DNA of 49,896 bases, from the NCBI GenBank assembly GCA_947467395.1, contig CANIIC010000007.1:1-49896 (forward strand). Direction: 5' to 3'. Of this stretch, positions 34,308 to 43,672 are shown piece by piece. Source of the DNA: Bryobacterales bacterium (lineage in GTDB: Bacteria; Acidobacteriota; Terriglobia; Bryobacterales; Bryobacteraceae). Under the pieces are notes generated by a model, which had not been told where the DNA came from, ran no database searches, and saw nothing but the letters and a program-made list of their open reading frames with translations. The translations under genes and the position numbers were made by a program. Position 1 is the first letter of the stretch. Each line of letters opens with the position of its first letter.

Positions 34308-34338
34308 ACGTGTAACGCGCCGCCGGTTTGTTACACGT
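34308..34338. promoter_or_regulatory. Perfect inverted repeat between divergent genes
   Basis: ACGTGTAAC at 34308-34316 and GTTACACGT at 34330-34338 are exact reverse complements (9 bp) with a 13-base spacer. It lies between the start of the ECF sigma gene (minus) and the cupin-SnoaL gene (plus). The TGTAAC core resembles ECF -35 elements, so the symmetry could be a divergent ECF promoter pair or an operator. Confidence 0.5.
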
Positions 34339-34374
34339 CCTGGGGGCAGAACGAGGACACTTGGGAGAGGAAAC

Positions 34375-35280
34375 ATGACCAGCACAGAGCAAAGCCCATA
34401 CATGAACACACGAGAGGAGGCGGCATTCCGGTTTCTGGGGGTACCGACCTTGATGAGAGCGACGGCAGAGACCACCAGCGGTGCATTTGGACTGCTGGAG
34501 CACTGGGAGATGCCGGTAGGCTTCGCGTCGCCCTATCACACGCATCAACGGGAGGACGAATCCTTCTATGTGGTGGAAGGAGAGGTGGCGTTCGTGTGCG
34601 GCGGGAAATGGCTGAAGGCGGGGCCCGGAACGTTTGTCTATGGACCCAGGAACATCGCGCACGGGTTCAAGGTGATCGGCGACGCGCCCGTCAGAATGTT
34701 GTTGATGTGCAACCCGGGCGGGTTTGAGCGATTCGTGCTGGAGCAGGCTGCCCCAATCAGCGAGCCGCCATCGCCGCCCGACATGGCGAGACTGATGACG
34801 TTGGCCGGTCAGTTCGGAATCGAGATTCATGGGCCGCTGCCGGAGGAACCAGAAGGGTTCCGGGAGTCAGCGAGTTCCAACACAGACCCAAGGAGTTTGA
34901 ATTATCGCTGGATTCAGGCATTCAATGACCGCGATTGGCAGACGGAACGGGCCGTGCGGAGCGACGATTTTCAGGCCTATCTTTCGGGCATCGAGGGGCC
35001 ACTGAATAACGATGGGTGGTCAGGATTCATGTCCGCTTTCACTGGGGGCTTCCCGGATGCTCGGATCGTGATCGAATCCTGCATCGTCGAGGGAAACAGT
35101 GTCAGTACCCGTTGGATGCTCACCGGTAGTCACCAGGGAGAGTTTCAAGGGATTCCGGCCACTGGACGCAGCGTACGGTTCTCCGGGATCGAATTCAATG
35201 TGGTGAAAGACGGACGGTTTGTGGAACACCGGTCCATGTTCGACAACGTAGCGTTGTTGCGGCAGATTGGCGCGGCGTAG
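34375..35280 (+). CDS. Cupin and SnoaL-like domain fusion protein
   Basis: 301 residues. The first half is a cupin: motif 1 reads ASPYHTHQREDESFYVVEGEV (His and Glu ligands) and motif 2 reads GPRNIAHGFKV, as in quercetinase-like cupins. The second half (about 175-300) has the SnoaL / NTF2-like fold (WIQAFNDRDWQTE, 'GEFQGIPATGRSVRFSGIEF', 'EHRSMFDNVALLRQIG'), which in other proteins carries ester cyclase or isomerase activity. The ribosome site is GAGAGGAAAC. It is divergent from the ECF pair. The substrate is unknown; a role in the response controlled by that sigma factor is inferred. Confidence 0.82.
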   Translation: MTSTEQSPYMNTREEAAFRFLGVPTLMRATAETTSGAFGLLEHWEMPVGFASPYHTHQREDESFYVVEGEVAFVCGGKWLKAGPGTFVYGPRNIAHGFKVIGDAPVRMLLMCNPGGFERFVLEQAAPISEPPSPPDMARLMTLAGQFGIEIHGPLPEEPEGFRESASSNTDPRSLNYRWIQAFNDRDWQTERAVRSDDFQAYLSGIEGPLNNDGWSGFMSAFTGGFPDARIVIESCIVEGNSVSTRWMLTGSHQGEFQGIPATGRSVRFSGIEFNVVKDGRFVEHRSMFDNVALLRQIGAA

Positions 35281-35360
35281 GGAGCCCGAACGCTAGTGCG
35301 TGTCGCGGCGACGGAGGAGCGATGATTCGCGCCCTCGCCGCCGCGCTCGCACAGGATTAA

Positions 35361-37187
35361 CTACCAGCCGATCTGCTGACCTTTGTTCTGCTCGTCCAGC
35401 CAGGCCTGCAGCGGCGCAAAGTAATCACGGATAGCGGTGGCGTCCATTTCCTTCTTGCCGGTGATCTCGAACAGCGCATCCTGCCACGGCTTGCTCTGGC
35501 CCATGCTCAGCATCTTGTTGAGCTTGGTGCCCGCTTCCTTGCTGCCGTAAATCGAGCAGCGATGCAGCGGCGTCGCGCCGGTTCCAGGGCAACCCGCCGC
35601 TTCGGATAGCGCACGGTGGAACTGGAACTGGAGAATGTGGGCCAGGAAGTAGCGCGTGTACGGCACGTTGGCCGGCACGTGATACTTAGCGCCCGGATCG
35701 AAGAACATTGCGTCGGGGCGATCCTCGGGAGCAGACACGCCCTGATACTTCTGGCGCAGTTCCCACCAAGCCTTGTTGTAATCTTCGGGCTTCACTTCGC
35801 CCGAGAAGACCTTCCAGCGCCACTGGTCGATCATCAGACCGAAGGGCAGGAACGCCACCTTTTCGAGGGCGCGCTGCATCAGCAGGCCGATGTCCTTGGA
35901 GGCATCCGGAGCCTTCTGGATGAAGCCGAGCTTCACCAGATACTCGGGCGTTATCGACAGGGCGATCGTGTCGCCGATCGCTTCGTGGAAACCGTCGTTG
36001 GCCGAATCGCGAAAGATCAGCGGGAGCTTGTTGTAGGCACGCTGATAGAAGTTGTGACCCAGTTCATGATGGATGGTGGTGAAATCTTCCTCATTGATCT
36101 GGATGCACATCTTGATGCGCAGGTCATTGTCGTTGTCGACGTCCCAGGCGCTGGCGTGGCAGACCACGTCGCGATCCTTCGGGCGAACGAAGAGGCTGCG
36201 CTTCCAGAACGAATCCGGCAGCGGATCGAAGCCCAGAGAGGTAAAGAAGCCTTCGCCGTACTTCACCATCTGCTTGGCGTCGGTCTTCTTGGCGACAAGA
36301 ATCTTCGTCAAGTCGTAGCCAGGATCGGCACCCGTGGGCGCGACCATGTCATACACGTTCGACCAATCCTGCGCCCAGATGTTGCCTAACAGATGCGCGG
36401 GGATCGGACCGGTGGGCGGAACCACCTTGGGTCCGTATTTTTCCACCAGCTTGCGGCGAACGTAGGCGTGCAGCGACTTATACAGAGGTTCGACCTGACC
36501 CCACAGGCGATCTAGTTCCTTGGTGAACTCGTCGGGCGTCATGTCATACTTCGAGCGCCACATCGCGCCGGTGTCGGCAAATCCCAGTTCCTTCGCTCCC
36601 TTGTTCGAGAGTTCGACGAAGCGCTGGAAGTCCTTCTTCATCGGCGGCGAAACGGTGTGCCAGCCCTTCCAGACATCCAGAAGCTCGTCCGCGTTGCGGC
36701 TCTTCTTCATGATGTCCGTGATCTGGTCGATGTTCAGGCACTTATCGGGGGTCTTGCAATACTTGCCTTTGCCGTAGGTGGCTTCGAGCGAAGCCGCGAG
36801 CTTCGTGACCTCCTGGCTCTCCTTCGGATCGGCTGGTGCGGCGAGCGTGAGGCCACGCTTCAACAGGTCCATCTTGCGGCGCTCTTCGGGCGGCAATTGA
36901 ACGTCGTTGTATTTGGCGGCCTCTTTGGCGAGGCTCACGCCGTAATCGATGGCGCGCTGGTTCGCTTTCGCGGACAGCGCTTCGGAATCATCGGTGATGT
37001 AGGTCGACTGAATCCAGGAGGCCTGCGCGGACTCCAGATACAAGTCGTACATTTTCTTCTCCGCCTCTTCTAAGAAGGGCTTGGCGGATTCGGCGGTGGG
37101 TTTCGACGAGGACCCTGCGTTGCAACCGGACAACGCGAGTGCAGCCAGGGAAAGCAGCAGAAGGGGGGTGCGATGGATCGTCCGCAT
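35361..37187 (-). CDS. M2-family peptidyl-dipeptidase (ACE-like) lipoprotein
   Basis: 608 residues. A lipoprotein signal (LLLLSLAALALSGC) precedes the enzyme. The zinc motif is HHELGHNFYQ (HEXXH) and the third ligand follows in GFHEAIGD, the M2/gluzincin order. Blocks such as CHASAWDV and the C-terminal 'HRCSIYGSKEAGTKL' match ACE-type dipeptidases. It would remove dipeptides from oligopeptide C-termini in the periplasm. I used the ATG at 37187; the frame extends to 37313 without signal features. It follows the lon terminator and is a separate unit. Confidence 0.92.
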   Translation of the reverse strand: MRTIHRTPLLLLSLAALALSGCNAGSSSKPTAESAKPFLEEAEKKMYDLYLESAQASWIQSTYITDDSEALSAKANQRAIDYGVSLAKEAAKYNDVQLPPEERRKMDLLKRGLTLAAPADPKESQEVTKLAASLEATYGKGKYCKTPDKCLNIDQITDIMKKSRNADELLDVWKGWHTVSPPMKKDFQRFVELSNKGAKELGFADTGAMWRSKYDMTPDEFTKELDRLWGQVEPLYKSLHAYVRRKLVEKYGPKVVPPTGPIPAHLLGNIWAQDWSNVYDMVAPTGADPGYDLTKILVAKKTDAKQMVKYGEGFFTSLGFDPLPDSFWKRSLFVRPKDRDVVCHASAWDVDNDNDLRIKMCIQINEEDFTTIHHELGHNFYQRAYNKLPLIFRDSANDGFHEAIGDTIALSITPEYLVKLGFIQKAPDASKDIGLLMQRALEKVAFLPFGLMIDQWRWKVFSGEVKPEDYNKAWWELRQKYQGVSAPEDRPDAMFFDPGAKYHVPANVPYTRYFLAHILQFQFHRALSEAAGCPGTGATPLHRCSIYGSKEAGTKLNKMLSMGQSKPWQDALFEITGKKEMDATAIRDYFAPLQAWLDEQNKGQQIGW

Positions 37188-37204
37188 GACGCCCATCATA
37201 CTAA

Positions 37205-37242
37205 AGATCCCAGGGTGACCCGGTAAGGTCGCCCTGGGATCT
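37205..37242 (-). terminator. Terminator after lon
   Basis: A 16-bp stem AGATCCCAGGGTGACC / GGTCGCCCTGGGATCT with one wobble pair and a CGGTAA loop. On the minus strand it is followed by TTTAG. It separates lon from the M2 peptidase gene. Confidence 0.7.
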
Positions 37243-37264
37243 CCGGTTTGAAACGGACTATGAC

Positions 37265-39634
37265 TTAGACGTTGACTGGCGTGAGGTCCGACACATCCGG
37301 ATGCACGTCGCACTTGAGTGTCGGCAGCATCTCGGCGAGCACTTCGCCCACGCGCTCAGCGAAGACGAAGGTCATCTCACTGCGCACTTCTTCCGGCAGG
37401 TCGCGGAGATCCTTTTCATTGCCCTTGGGCAGAATCACTCGCGTCAGCCCCATGCGGCGAGCCGCCAGCACCTTCTCCTTGACGCCGCCGATGGGCAGCA
37501 CCAAGCCGGTCAGCGTAACTTCGCCAGTCATGGCCGTATCGCTGCGCGCTGGGATGCCCGAATAAAGCGAGGCCAGCGCCGTGGTCATCGTGACACCGGC
37601 CGACGGCCCGTCTTTCGGGATCGCACCGGCCGGCACGTGGATGTGCAGGCCGCTGGTCAGGAACTTTTTCGGGTCGAGCCCAAACTCGCGAGCGTGGCTC
37701 CACAGGTAGCTGCGCGCGGTCTTGGCCGATTCCTGCATCACTTCACCCAACTGTCCGGTGATGGTGAGCTCCTTGCCGTCCGGCAACAGCGCGGCCTCAA
37801 TATAGAGGACGTCGCCACCGGTTTCGGTCCAGGCAAGGCCCGTCGCCACACCCGCGGGCATCTCTTTACGAGCGTCTTCGGGTGTGATCAGTTCGGGACC
37901 CAGCAGTTCGGGAACTTCCGTGGCATCCACCGTATACGGCTCCGTGCGCCCTTCGGCGAACTTCACCGCGATCTTGCGAATCACGCGTCCCAGCACTTGC
38001 TCCAAACGCCGCACACCGGCTTCCCGCGTGTAAGAGCGGATCACCTTCTCCACCGCGGCGTCCGACAGGATGCACTGGTCGGCCTTGAGGCCGGTATGCT
38101 CCAACTGCTTCGGCACCAGATAGCGTCGCGCGATCTGCGTCTTCTCTTCTTCGCTGTAGCCGGACAGGCGCAGGATCTCCATGCGATCCAGCAACGGAGC
38201 CGGGATCGTGTCGAGCGTGTTCGCCGTGGTAACGAACAGCACTTTCGACAGATCGAACGGCAGGTCGAGGTAGTTATCGCGGAACGTCTTGTTCTGTTCC
38301 GGGTCCAACACTTCGAGCAAGGCCGACGCCGGATCGCCACGGAAGTCGCGGCCCAGCTTGTCGATTTCGTCCAACATCAGCACCGGATTCGCGAACCCGG
38401 CGCGGCGCATGGCCTGAACCAGACGTCCGGGCATCGCGCCGATGTAGGTCCGGCGGTGGCCGCGGAGTTCGGCTTCGTCATGCAGGCCGCCGAGGCTCAT
38501 GCGCTCGAACTTGCGCCCCAGAGACTTGGCGATCGACTGGCCCAAGCTGGTCTTGCCGACGCCCGGGGCGCCGACCAGGCACAGGATCGGAGCCTTGGCT
38601 TCAGGATTCAACTTCAGCACGGCCAAGTGCTCGATGATACGGTCCTTCACCTTGTGAATGCCGTAGTGGTCTTCGTCGAGCACCGCGCGGGCATTCTTCA
38701 GGTCCAGGTTGTCTTCGCTGCGCTTGTTCCACGGCAGCTCGATCACATATTCGAGCCATGTGCGGATCACGTTGTGTTCGGGCGAAGCGGTGTTCACCTT
38801 CTCCAGACGATCCAATTCGCGCTCGGCTTCCTTGCGGACGTCGTCCGGCAAGTCCGCTTTTTCGAGCCTCTCGCGCAGGTTCTCGGCCTCTTCGCTGCCA
38901 CTGTCCTTTTCCCCGAGTTCCTGCTCGATCGCCTTTTTCTGCTGGCGCAGCACATACTCACGCTGTTCGCGCGAGATCTCGCTGCGGGCTTCTTCGGCGA
39001 CCTTCGCCCGGATCTCGGCGATCTGGACTTCATGCGTGATCCAACCCAACACCATGCGCAGGGCTTCCAAGCGCGTCGGTGTTTCGAGCAGCGCCTGTTC
39101 CTTCTCTACATCCAGGTTCAGGACCGAGGTCACCATGAACGCCAGATGCAGAGGGTCGGCATGGCCCCCGAACAACTTGGCGATTTCCTGGGGGCTCTGG
39201 CCCTGCACCAGGTTCACCAGCTTCGATCCGGTCTCAATGATAGAAAGCGTCAGGGCTTCCGTTTCATTGGTGGAATCGTCCGGCAAAGGCAGCGCGCGGT
39301 AACGCGCCTTCTGGTAGCCGTTCTGTTCAATCTTGACGACAACGACACGTTCCACGCCCTGGACGATCAACTCTCGATGATCGCCTCGGGTGGTCTTGGA
39401 ATTCCGGATGACCGCGCGGGTACCGATCGTGTACAGATCGCCGGCGCCCGGTGTGTCTACGCTGTTGTCCTTCTGGGCAACAACGATGATTTCCTTCTCT
39501 TCGGTGGCAAGTGCCGCTTCTACCGCCGCGACGGACGCAGCACGCCCGACCGACAACGGCATCATCAACCCCGGATACAGAACGGAGTTCTTCAGGGGGA
39601 GCACCGGAAGCGTTCTGAGATCGAGTTCTGGCAT
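37265..39634 (-). CDS. lon: ATP-dependent Lon protease
   Basis: 789 residues, normal for bacterial LonA. The N-terminal substrate domain is followed by the AAA+ module with Walker A GAPGVGKTSLGQS and Walker B VLMLDEIDKLG, then the serine-lysine protease domain: the catalytic Ser lies in PKDGPSAGVTMTTAL and the Lys in GGVKEKVLAARR. It degrades misfolded and regulatory proteins in the cytoplasm. It lies 18 bases after clpB with an AAGAGG ribosome site, so the two form a heat-shock unit. Confidence 0.98.
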   Translation of the reverse strand: MPELDLRTLPVLPLKNSVLYPGLMMPLSVGRAASVAAVEAALATEEKEIIVVAQKDNSVDTPGAGDLYTIGTRAVIRNSKTTRGDHRELIVQGVERVVVVKIEQNGYQKARYRALPLPDDSTNETEALTLSIIETGSKLVNLVQGQSPQEIAKLFGGHADPLHLAFMVTSVLNLDVEKEQALLETPTRLEALRMVLGWITHEVQIAEIRAKVAEEARSEISREQREYVLRQQKKAIEQELGEKDSGSEEAENLRERLEKADLPDDVRKEAERELDRLEKVNTASPEHNVIRTWLEYVIELPWNKRSEDNLDLKNARAVLDEDHYGIHKVKDRIIEHLAVLKLNPEAKAPILCLVGAPGVGKTSLGQSIAKSLGRKFERMSLGGLHDEAELRGHRRTYIGAMPGRLVQAMRRAGFANPVLMLDEIDKLGRDFRGDPASALLEVLDPEQNKTFRDNYLDLPFDLSKVLFVTTANTLDTIPAPLLDRMEILRLSGYSEEEKTQIARRYLVPKQLEHTGLKADQCILSDAAVEKVIRSYTREAGVRRLEQVLGRVIRKIAVKFAEGRTEPYTVDATEVPELLGPELITPEDARKEMPAGVATGLAWTETGGDVLYIEAALLPDGKELTITGQLGEVMQESAKTARSYLWSHAREFGLDPKKFLTSGLHIHVPAGAIPKDGPSAGVTMTTALASLYSGIPARSDTAMTGEVTLTGLVLPIGGVKEKVLAARRMGLTRVILPKGNEKDLRDLPEEVRSEMTFVFAERVGEVLAEMLPTLKCDVHPDVSDLTPVNV

Positions 39635-39652
39635 GTTTAACCTCTTCTGCTG

Positions 39653-42175
39653 TTACGATGCGGAGACGGCGTCTTTCGATTCCACATTCAGAATCAGAAC
39701 GCCGTCTTTCACATCCGCAACCACTTTCTGTCCGTCTTTGATTTCGCCGCCCACCAGCTTGCGGGCCAGCGGCGTCTCCAGTTCCTTCTGAATCGCCCGC
39801 TTCAGCGGACGTGCGCCGTAAGCAGGGTCATAACCCACCTGGATGATCCGCTCGCGAGCGGCGTCGGTCAGCTCCAGGTCGATCCGGCGCTCCGCCAGGC
39901 GAGCCTTGAGCGAGGCCAGTTGGATATCGACGATCTTCTTCAAGTGCGACTCGTCCAGGCTGTGGAAGTTGATCACTTCATCGATGCGGTTCAGGAACTC
40001 CGGCCGGAACAGCCGAGCCAGGTCGTCGCGCTGGGCGTTGGACGTCATGATCACCATGGTGTTCTTAAAGTCCACCGTGCGACCCTGCCCGTCCGTCAGC
40101 CGGCCGTCGTCCAAAACCTGCAACAGGATGTGGAATACATCCGTATGCGCTTTTTCGATCTCGTCCAGCAGCACCACCGAGTACGGCTTGCGGCGAACCA
40201 GTTCTGTCAGCTGACCGCCTTCCTCGTAGCCGACGTATCCCGGAGGCGCGCCGACCAGGCGGCTGACCGTGTGCTTCTCCTGATACTCGGACATGTCGAT
40301 CCGGATCATGGCCCGCTCGTCATCGAACAGGAACTGCGCCAACGCCCGAGCCAGTTCGGTCTTGCCGACGCCGGTCGGCCCCAGGAACAGGAAGCTGCCG
40401 ATCGGACGCTTGGGGTCCTTTAACCCACCTCGTGCGCGCATGACCGCATCGGCCACGGCGTCGACCGCGTCTTCTTGGCCGATCACGCGCTTGTGAAGTT
40501 CATCGGCCAGCTGCAGCAGTTTCTGAACTTCGCCTTCAAGCAATTTCGAAAGCGGGATTCCGGTCCAGCGGCTGACGATGGCGGCGATGTCTTCCTCATC
40601 CACCTCTTCCTTTAACAGAGAAGGCGCATGTGTCTGTTTTTCCAACTCCTTTTCGAGCATGGTCATCTTGCCGTATTTCAGCTCGGCGGCCTTGTTGAGG
40701 TCATAGGCGCGTTCGGCCTGCTCGATTTCCTGCTTCACCTGCTCAATCTGGGCCCGAACGTCGCGCTGTTTCTTGAGGGCTTCCTGGTCGGCCTGCCACT
40801 GGGCGCGGAGTGAGGACGTTTCCGTCTTCAATTCGGAGATCTCTTTCTCGATTTTGCCCAGCCGGTCGCGAGAAGCCTGATCGGATTCTTTCTTTAAAGC
40901 TTCTCTTTCAATTTCCAGCTGCATCTGACGGCGAGTAGACTCATCTAGCTCTGCCGGCATGGAGTCGATTTCCGTGCGCAGTTTGGCTGCCGCCTCGTCG
41001 ACAAGGTCGATCGCCTTGTCCGGCAGGAACCGATCACTGATATAGCGCTGACTAAGGACGGCCGCAGCGACCATGGCCGAGTCCTTGATCCGGACACCGT
41101 GGTGAACTTCGTAGCGCTCGCGCAATCCGCGCAGGATGGAGATGGTATCTTCCACCGAGGGCTGATCGACTAACACCTTTTGGAATCTGCGCTCTAGGGC
41201 AGCATCCTTCTCGATGTGCTTGCGGTATTCGTCGAGCGTCGTGGCACCGATGCAATGCAGTTCGCCGCGTGCCAACATGGGCTTCAGCAGGTTGCCGGCG
41301 TCCATGGCGCCTTCGGCTTTGCCCGCGCCGACGACTGTGTGCAGTTCGTCGATAAAGAGGATGATCTTGCCCTCCGCCGACTGAACCTCTTTCAGGACCG
41401 CCTTGAGGCGTTCTTCGAACTCGCCGCGGAACTTCGCACCGGCGATCAGCGCACCCATGTCGAGCGAGACAACTCGTTTCTCTTTCAGCCCTTCCGGGAC
41501 ATCGCCGCGCACGATGCGCTGGGCTAGACCTTCGACGATCGCCGTCTTGCCGACGCCGGGTTCGCCAATGAGCACGGGGTTGTTCTTGGTGCGGCGGGAC
41601 AGGACCTGGACCACCCGACGAATCTCCTCATCGCGCCCGATCACCGGGTCCAGCTTGCCCTGTTCGGCCATTTGCGTCAGGTCTCGGCCGTACTTTTCGA
41701 GCGACTCGTAGGTGGCTTCCGGGTTTTGTGTCGTCACGCGCTGACCCCCTCTCACAGACTGTAACGTCTGCATGAGACGTTCCCTGGTAATCGCAAGATC
41801 CTTAAAGAGCTTCTCATCTGCGGCAGCGAGCAAAACATGCTCCACCGAGATGTAGTCGTCTTTCAATCGCTTGGCTTCGGACTCGGCGTTCCCGAGCAAC
41901 TTCTGGAGCCGCGCGGTGATGTACACCTGATCCATTGGCGTGGACGAGCCCGAGACCTTGGGCATCTTGTCCAGCTCGGCCATCAGGCGCTGATGCAGCG
42001 TCTTGAGGTCGACGTTCGCCTTGGCGAAGATAGACTGCGCCAGCCCACCTTCCTGCTCGAGGAGAGCGACCACCAAGTGCTCCACGTCGAGCTGCTGATT
42101 CCCCCGCTTCCCGGCTAGGGACTGCGCCCCGCGGAAGCCTTCCTGCAATTTTTCGGTGAATCGATTGAAGTCCAT
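39653..42175 (-). CDS. clpB: ClpB disaggregase chaperone
   Basis: 840 residues. The N-domain is followed by two AAA+ modules: Walker [14 protein letters not shown] in the first and [13 protein letters not shown] in the second. The coiled-coil middle domain (about 400-520, rich in Glu/Lys/Gln) separates ClpB from ClpA/ClpC. It dissolves aggregates with DnaK. The ribosome site is AAGAGGT, nine bases before the ATG. No classical CIRCE or HAIR operator is visible upstream. Confidence 0.97.
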   Translation of the reverse strand: MDFNRFTEKLQEGFRGAQSLAGKRGNQQLDVEHLVVALLEQEGGLAQSIFAKANVDLKTLHQRLMAELDKMPKVSGSSTPMDQVYITARLQKLLGNAESEAKRLKDDYISVEHVLLAAADEKLFKDLAITRERLMQTLQSVRGGQRVTTQNPEATYESLEKYGRDLTQMAEQGKLDPVIGRDEEIRRVVQVLSRRTKNNPVLIGEPGVGKTAIVEGLAQRIVRGDVPEGLKEKRVVSLDMGALIAGAKFRGEFEERLKAVLKEVQSAEGKIILFIDELHTVVGAGKAEGAMDAGNLLKPMLARGELHCIGATTLDEYRKHIEKDAALERRFQKVLVDQPSVEDTISILRGLRERYEVHHGVRIKDSAMVAAAVLSQRYISDRFLPDKAIDLVDEAAAKLRTEIDSMPAELDESTRRQMQLEIEREALKKESDQASRDRLGKIEKEISELKTETSSLRAQWQADQEALKKQRDVRAQIEQVKQEIEQAERAYDLNKAAELKYGKMTMLEKELEKQTHAPSLLKEEVDEEDIAAIVSRWTGIPLSKLLEGEVQKLLQLADELHKRVIGQEDAVDAVADAVMRARGGLKDPKRPIGSFLFLGPTGVGKTELARALAQFLFDDERAMIRIDMSEYQEKHTVSRLVGAPPGYVGYEEGGQLTELVRRKPYSVVLLDEIEKAHTDVFHILLQVLDDGRLTDGQGRTVDFKNTMVIMTSNAQRDDLARLFRPEFLNRIDEVINFHSLDESHLKKIVDIQLASLKARLAERRIDLELTDAARERIIQVGYDPAYGARPLKRAIQKELETPLARKLVGGEIKDGQKVVADVKDGVLILNVESKDAVSAS

Positions 42176-42195
42176 GCGTTTCGTTACCTCTTGCT

Positions 42196-42228
42196 TTGCA
42201 GTCTAACACTGATTGTCAAGCACTGCAA
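42196..42228. promoter_or_regulatory. Inverted repeat and -35-like box upstream of clpB
   Basis: TTGCAGT (42196-42202) and ACTGCAA (42222-42228) are exact inverse repeats with a 19-base spacer. TTGACA lies between them on the minus strand (42214-42219), but no good -10 follows at 16-18 bases. Located 21-53 bases before clpB. Confidence 0.25.
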
Positions 42229-42302
42229 TCATCTTAGTGTGTTGATGTCATATCTTTGATGCAAACGGACCCGCCCCGGTCGCGGTACAATCGTCCCTGA
42301 AC

Positions 42303-42890
42303 ATGATTCTCGACGTCGGCTGCGGCATCAACAAGCTTCCGGGCTCGCTGGGAATTGACCGCAATCCGAACACCAAAGCCGATGTCCTGGTCGAACTGGA
42401 CCGCTTTCCCTACCCGTTTAAGGACAGCTCGTTCGACGGGCTCCAGGCGATCCACGTCATTGAGCACGTCTCCGACGTGATCCGGGCCATGGAGGAGTTC
42501 CACCGGGTGGTTCGCCCTGGGGGACAGGTGTTCATTGCCACGCCCCACTACACTGACTTTTCGAGCTTCTGCGACCCGACGCACCGCTGGCACTTGAACA
42601 GCTTCAGCCTGCGCTACTTCGGCTCCGATAACGCCGGCTACGGCTACTATTCCCAGGCGCGGTTTCGTGAGACTTCCGTGCGCGTGAAACTACTAGCTCT
42701 GTGGCGATGGCTGGGCTTCGAATTCATGGTGAACGCGTCCACCCGGTTCCGGAAGTTCTGGGAACACTACCTGTGCTTTGTGGTCCGCGGCAAGGTGATC
42801 GAGTGGCGTTTAGAGGTCGTGAAGGCCACCACGGAGTCAAGCGGTGTTAGCGGCCCTGCTCGACCGGCTGCGGGACCAACGCCGGCGTAA
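42303..42890 (+). CDS. Class I SAM-dependent methyltransferase
   Basis: 195 residues. The SAM-binding loop is at the very start (MILDVGCGINKLPG), followed by acidic motif II (GLQAIHVIEHVSD) and the post-motif block 'EFHRVVRPGGQVFIATPH'. This is the Methyltransf_11-like pattern with the first strand at residue 2, so little precedes the fold. No substrate-specific motif is evident. The 3' end overlaps the yraN-like start by 47 bases, suggesting coupling. Confidence 0.85.
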   Translation: MILDVGCGINKLPGSLGIDRNPNTKADVLVELDRFPYPFKDSSFDGLQAIHVIEHVSDVIRAMEEFHRVVRPGGQVFIATPHYTDFSSFCDPTHRWHLNSFSLRYFGSDNAGYGYYSQARFRETSVRVKLLALWRWLGFEFMVNASTRFRKFWEHYLCFVVRGKVIEWRLEVVKATTESSGVSGPARPAAGPTPA

Positions 42891-43254
42891 GCTCTGGACT
42901 CGGGATCAAGCCACCGGACGGCGTGGCGAGGACCTGGCGCACCGGTTCCTGCGCAAACACGGCCTCGTCATCGTGGCGCGCAACTATCGACTGTCGGCGG
43001 GAGATGCCGAGGCGGATCTCATTGCCCGGGATGGGGACGAGCTCGTGATCGTCGAGGTAAAGACGCGCGAATCGGATGCCTTCGGGCCACCGGATCGGGC
43101 CATCGGCATCGAGAAGCAACGCGCACTGAAGCGCGTGGCTCGGGAGTATGCCCGGCGAGCCGTCCTAACAGAGGCTCAGGTGCGTTTCGACGTCATGGCC
43201 ATCACGCTGACACCCCAAATCCGCATCGAACATTTCCGGGGCAATTTGTCATAA
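42844..43254 (+). CDS. yraN: YraN family (UPF0102) endonuclease-like protein
   Basis: 136 residues. The core RRGEDLAHRFLRKHGLVIVARNYRL then EADLIARDGDELVIVEVKTR matches YraN: the E-x-K of 'VEVKTR' and the Asp of 'ADLI' are the PD-(D/E)XK-like residues. The YraN fold resembles Holliday-junction resolvases, but a biochemical role is not established. The GTG start is inside the methyltransferase gene. Confidence 0.9.
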   Translation: MLAALLDRLRDQRRRKLWTRDQATGRRGEDLAHRFLRKHGLVIVARNYRLSAGDAEADLIARDGDELVIVEVKTRESDAFGPPDRAIGIEKQRALKRVAREYARRAVLTEAQVRFDVMAITLTPQIRIEHFRGNLS

Positions 43255-43273
43255 GGTCGGGTATCCTGGGAGC

Positions 43274-43672
43274 TTGAGTTCCCCCGAATCCACCCCGCAA
43301 CAACGACGCACCGCCGCGATCATGGTGGCCTGCTCCACGATCATCCAGGTCATCGCGCAGTTGCTGATCAAAGCCGGAACGGAGCAACTACCGGCCGACC
43401 CGACGCTGTCGCAAACCGCCATCGGGATGTTCACCATCCTGCCGTTGTTTGCAGGATACGCGTGCTACGGGCTGTTCACGATCGTGATGGTCCTGGCGCT
43501 GCGGCACGGCGAGCTCTCGATGACGTTCCCGATCCTGGCGCTGAGCTACGTATGGGTGGCCGGGGCGTCCGCGATCTGGCTGCATGAGAGTCTGAACGCG
43601 GCGAAAATCGCGGGCGTGGCCGTCATTGTCGGCGGCGTGGCGGTCCTGGGACGGAGCGACAAATCCGCATGA
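43274..43672 (+). CDS. Half-size EamA/DMT-type transporter, first subunit
   Basis: 132 residues with four hydrophobic helices (IIQVIAQLLIKAG, IGMFTILPLFAGYACYGLF, 'LSMTFPILALSYVWVAGASAIWL', 'IAGVAVIVGGVAVLG'). This is the size and pattern of small multidrug-resistance or ArnE/ArnF-like half transporters. The predicted start is a TTG preceded closely by GGGAG; a start at ATG 43322 is possible but would lose the first helix. The stop overlaps the start of the second half-size gene (ATGA), so the two are likely a heterodimer. Confidence 0.78.
   Translation: MSSPESTPQQRRTAAIMVACSTIIQVIAQLLIKAGTEQLPADPTLSQTAIGMFTILPLFAGYACYGLFTIVMVLALRHGELSMTFPILALSYVWVAGASAIWLHESLNAAKIAGVAVIVGGVAVLGRSDKSA

Noticed and set aside
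35322-35360. 12-residue micro-ORF after the cupin gene with a GGAGGAG ribosome site
   Set aside because: Twelve codons in a hairpin-rich GC region between two genes; chance is the simplest explanation.
37301-39640. A 779-codon open frame opposite lon
   Set aside because: Same reason: a shadow of lon caused by high-GC codon use.
42176-42302. Heat-shock operators (CIRCE, HAIR, CtsR) upstream of clpB
   Set aside because: None matches; only a weak 7-bp inverted repeat is present.
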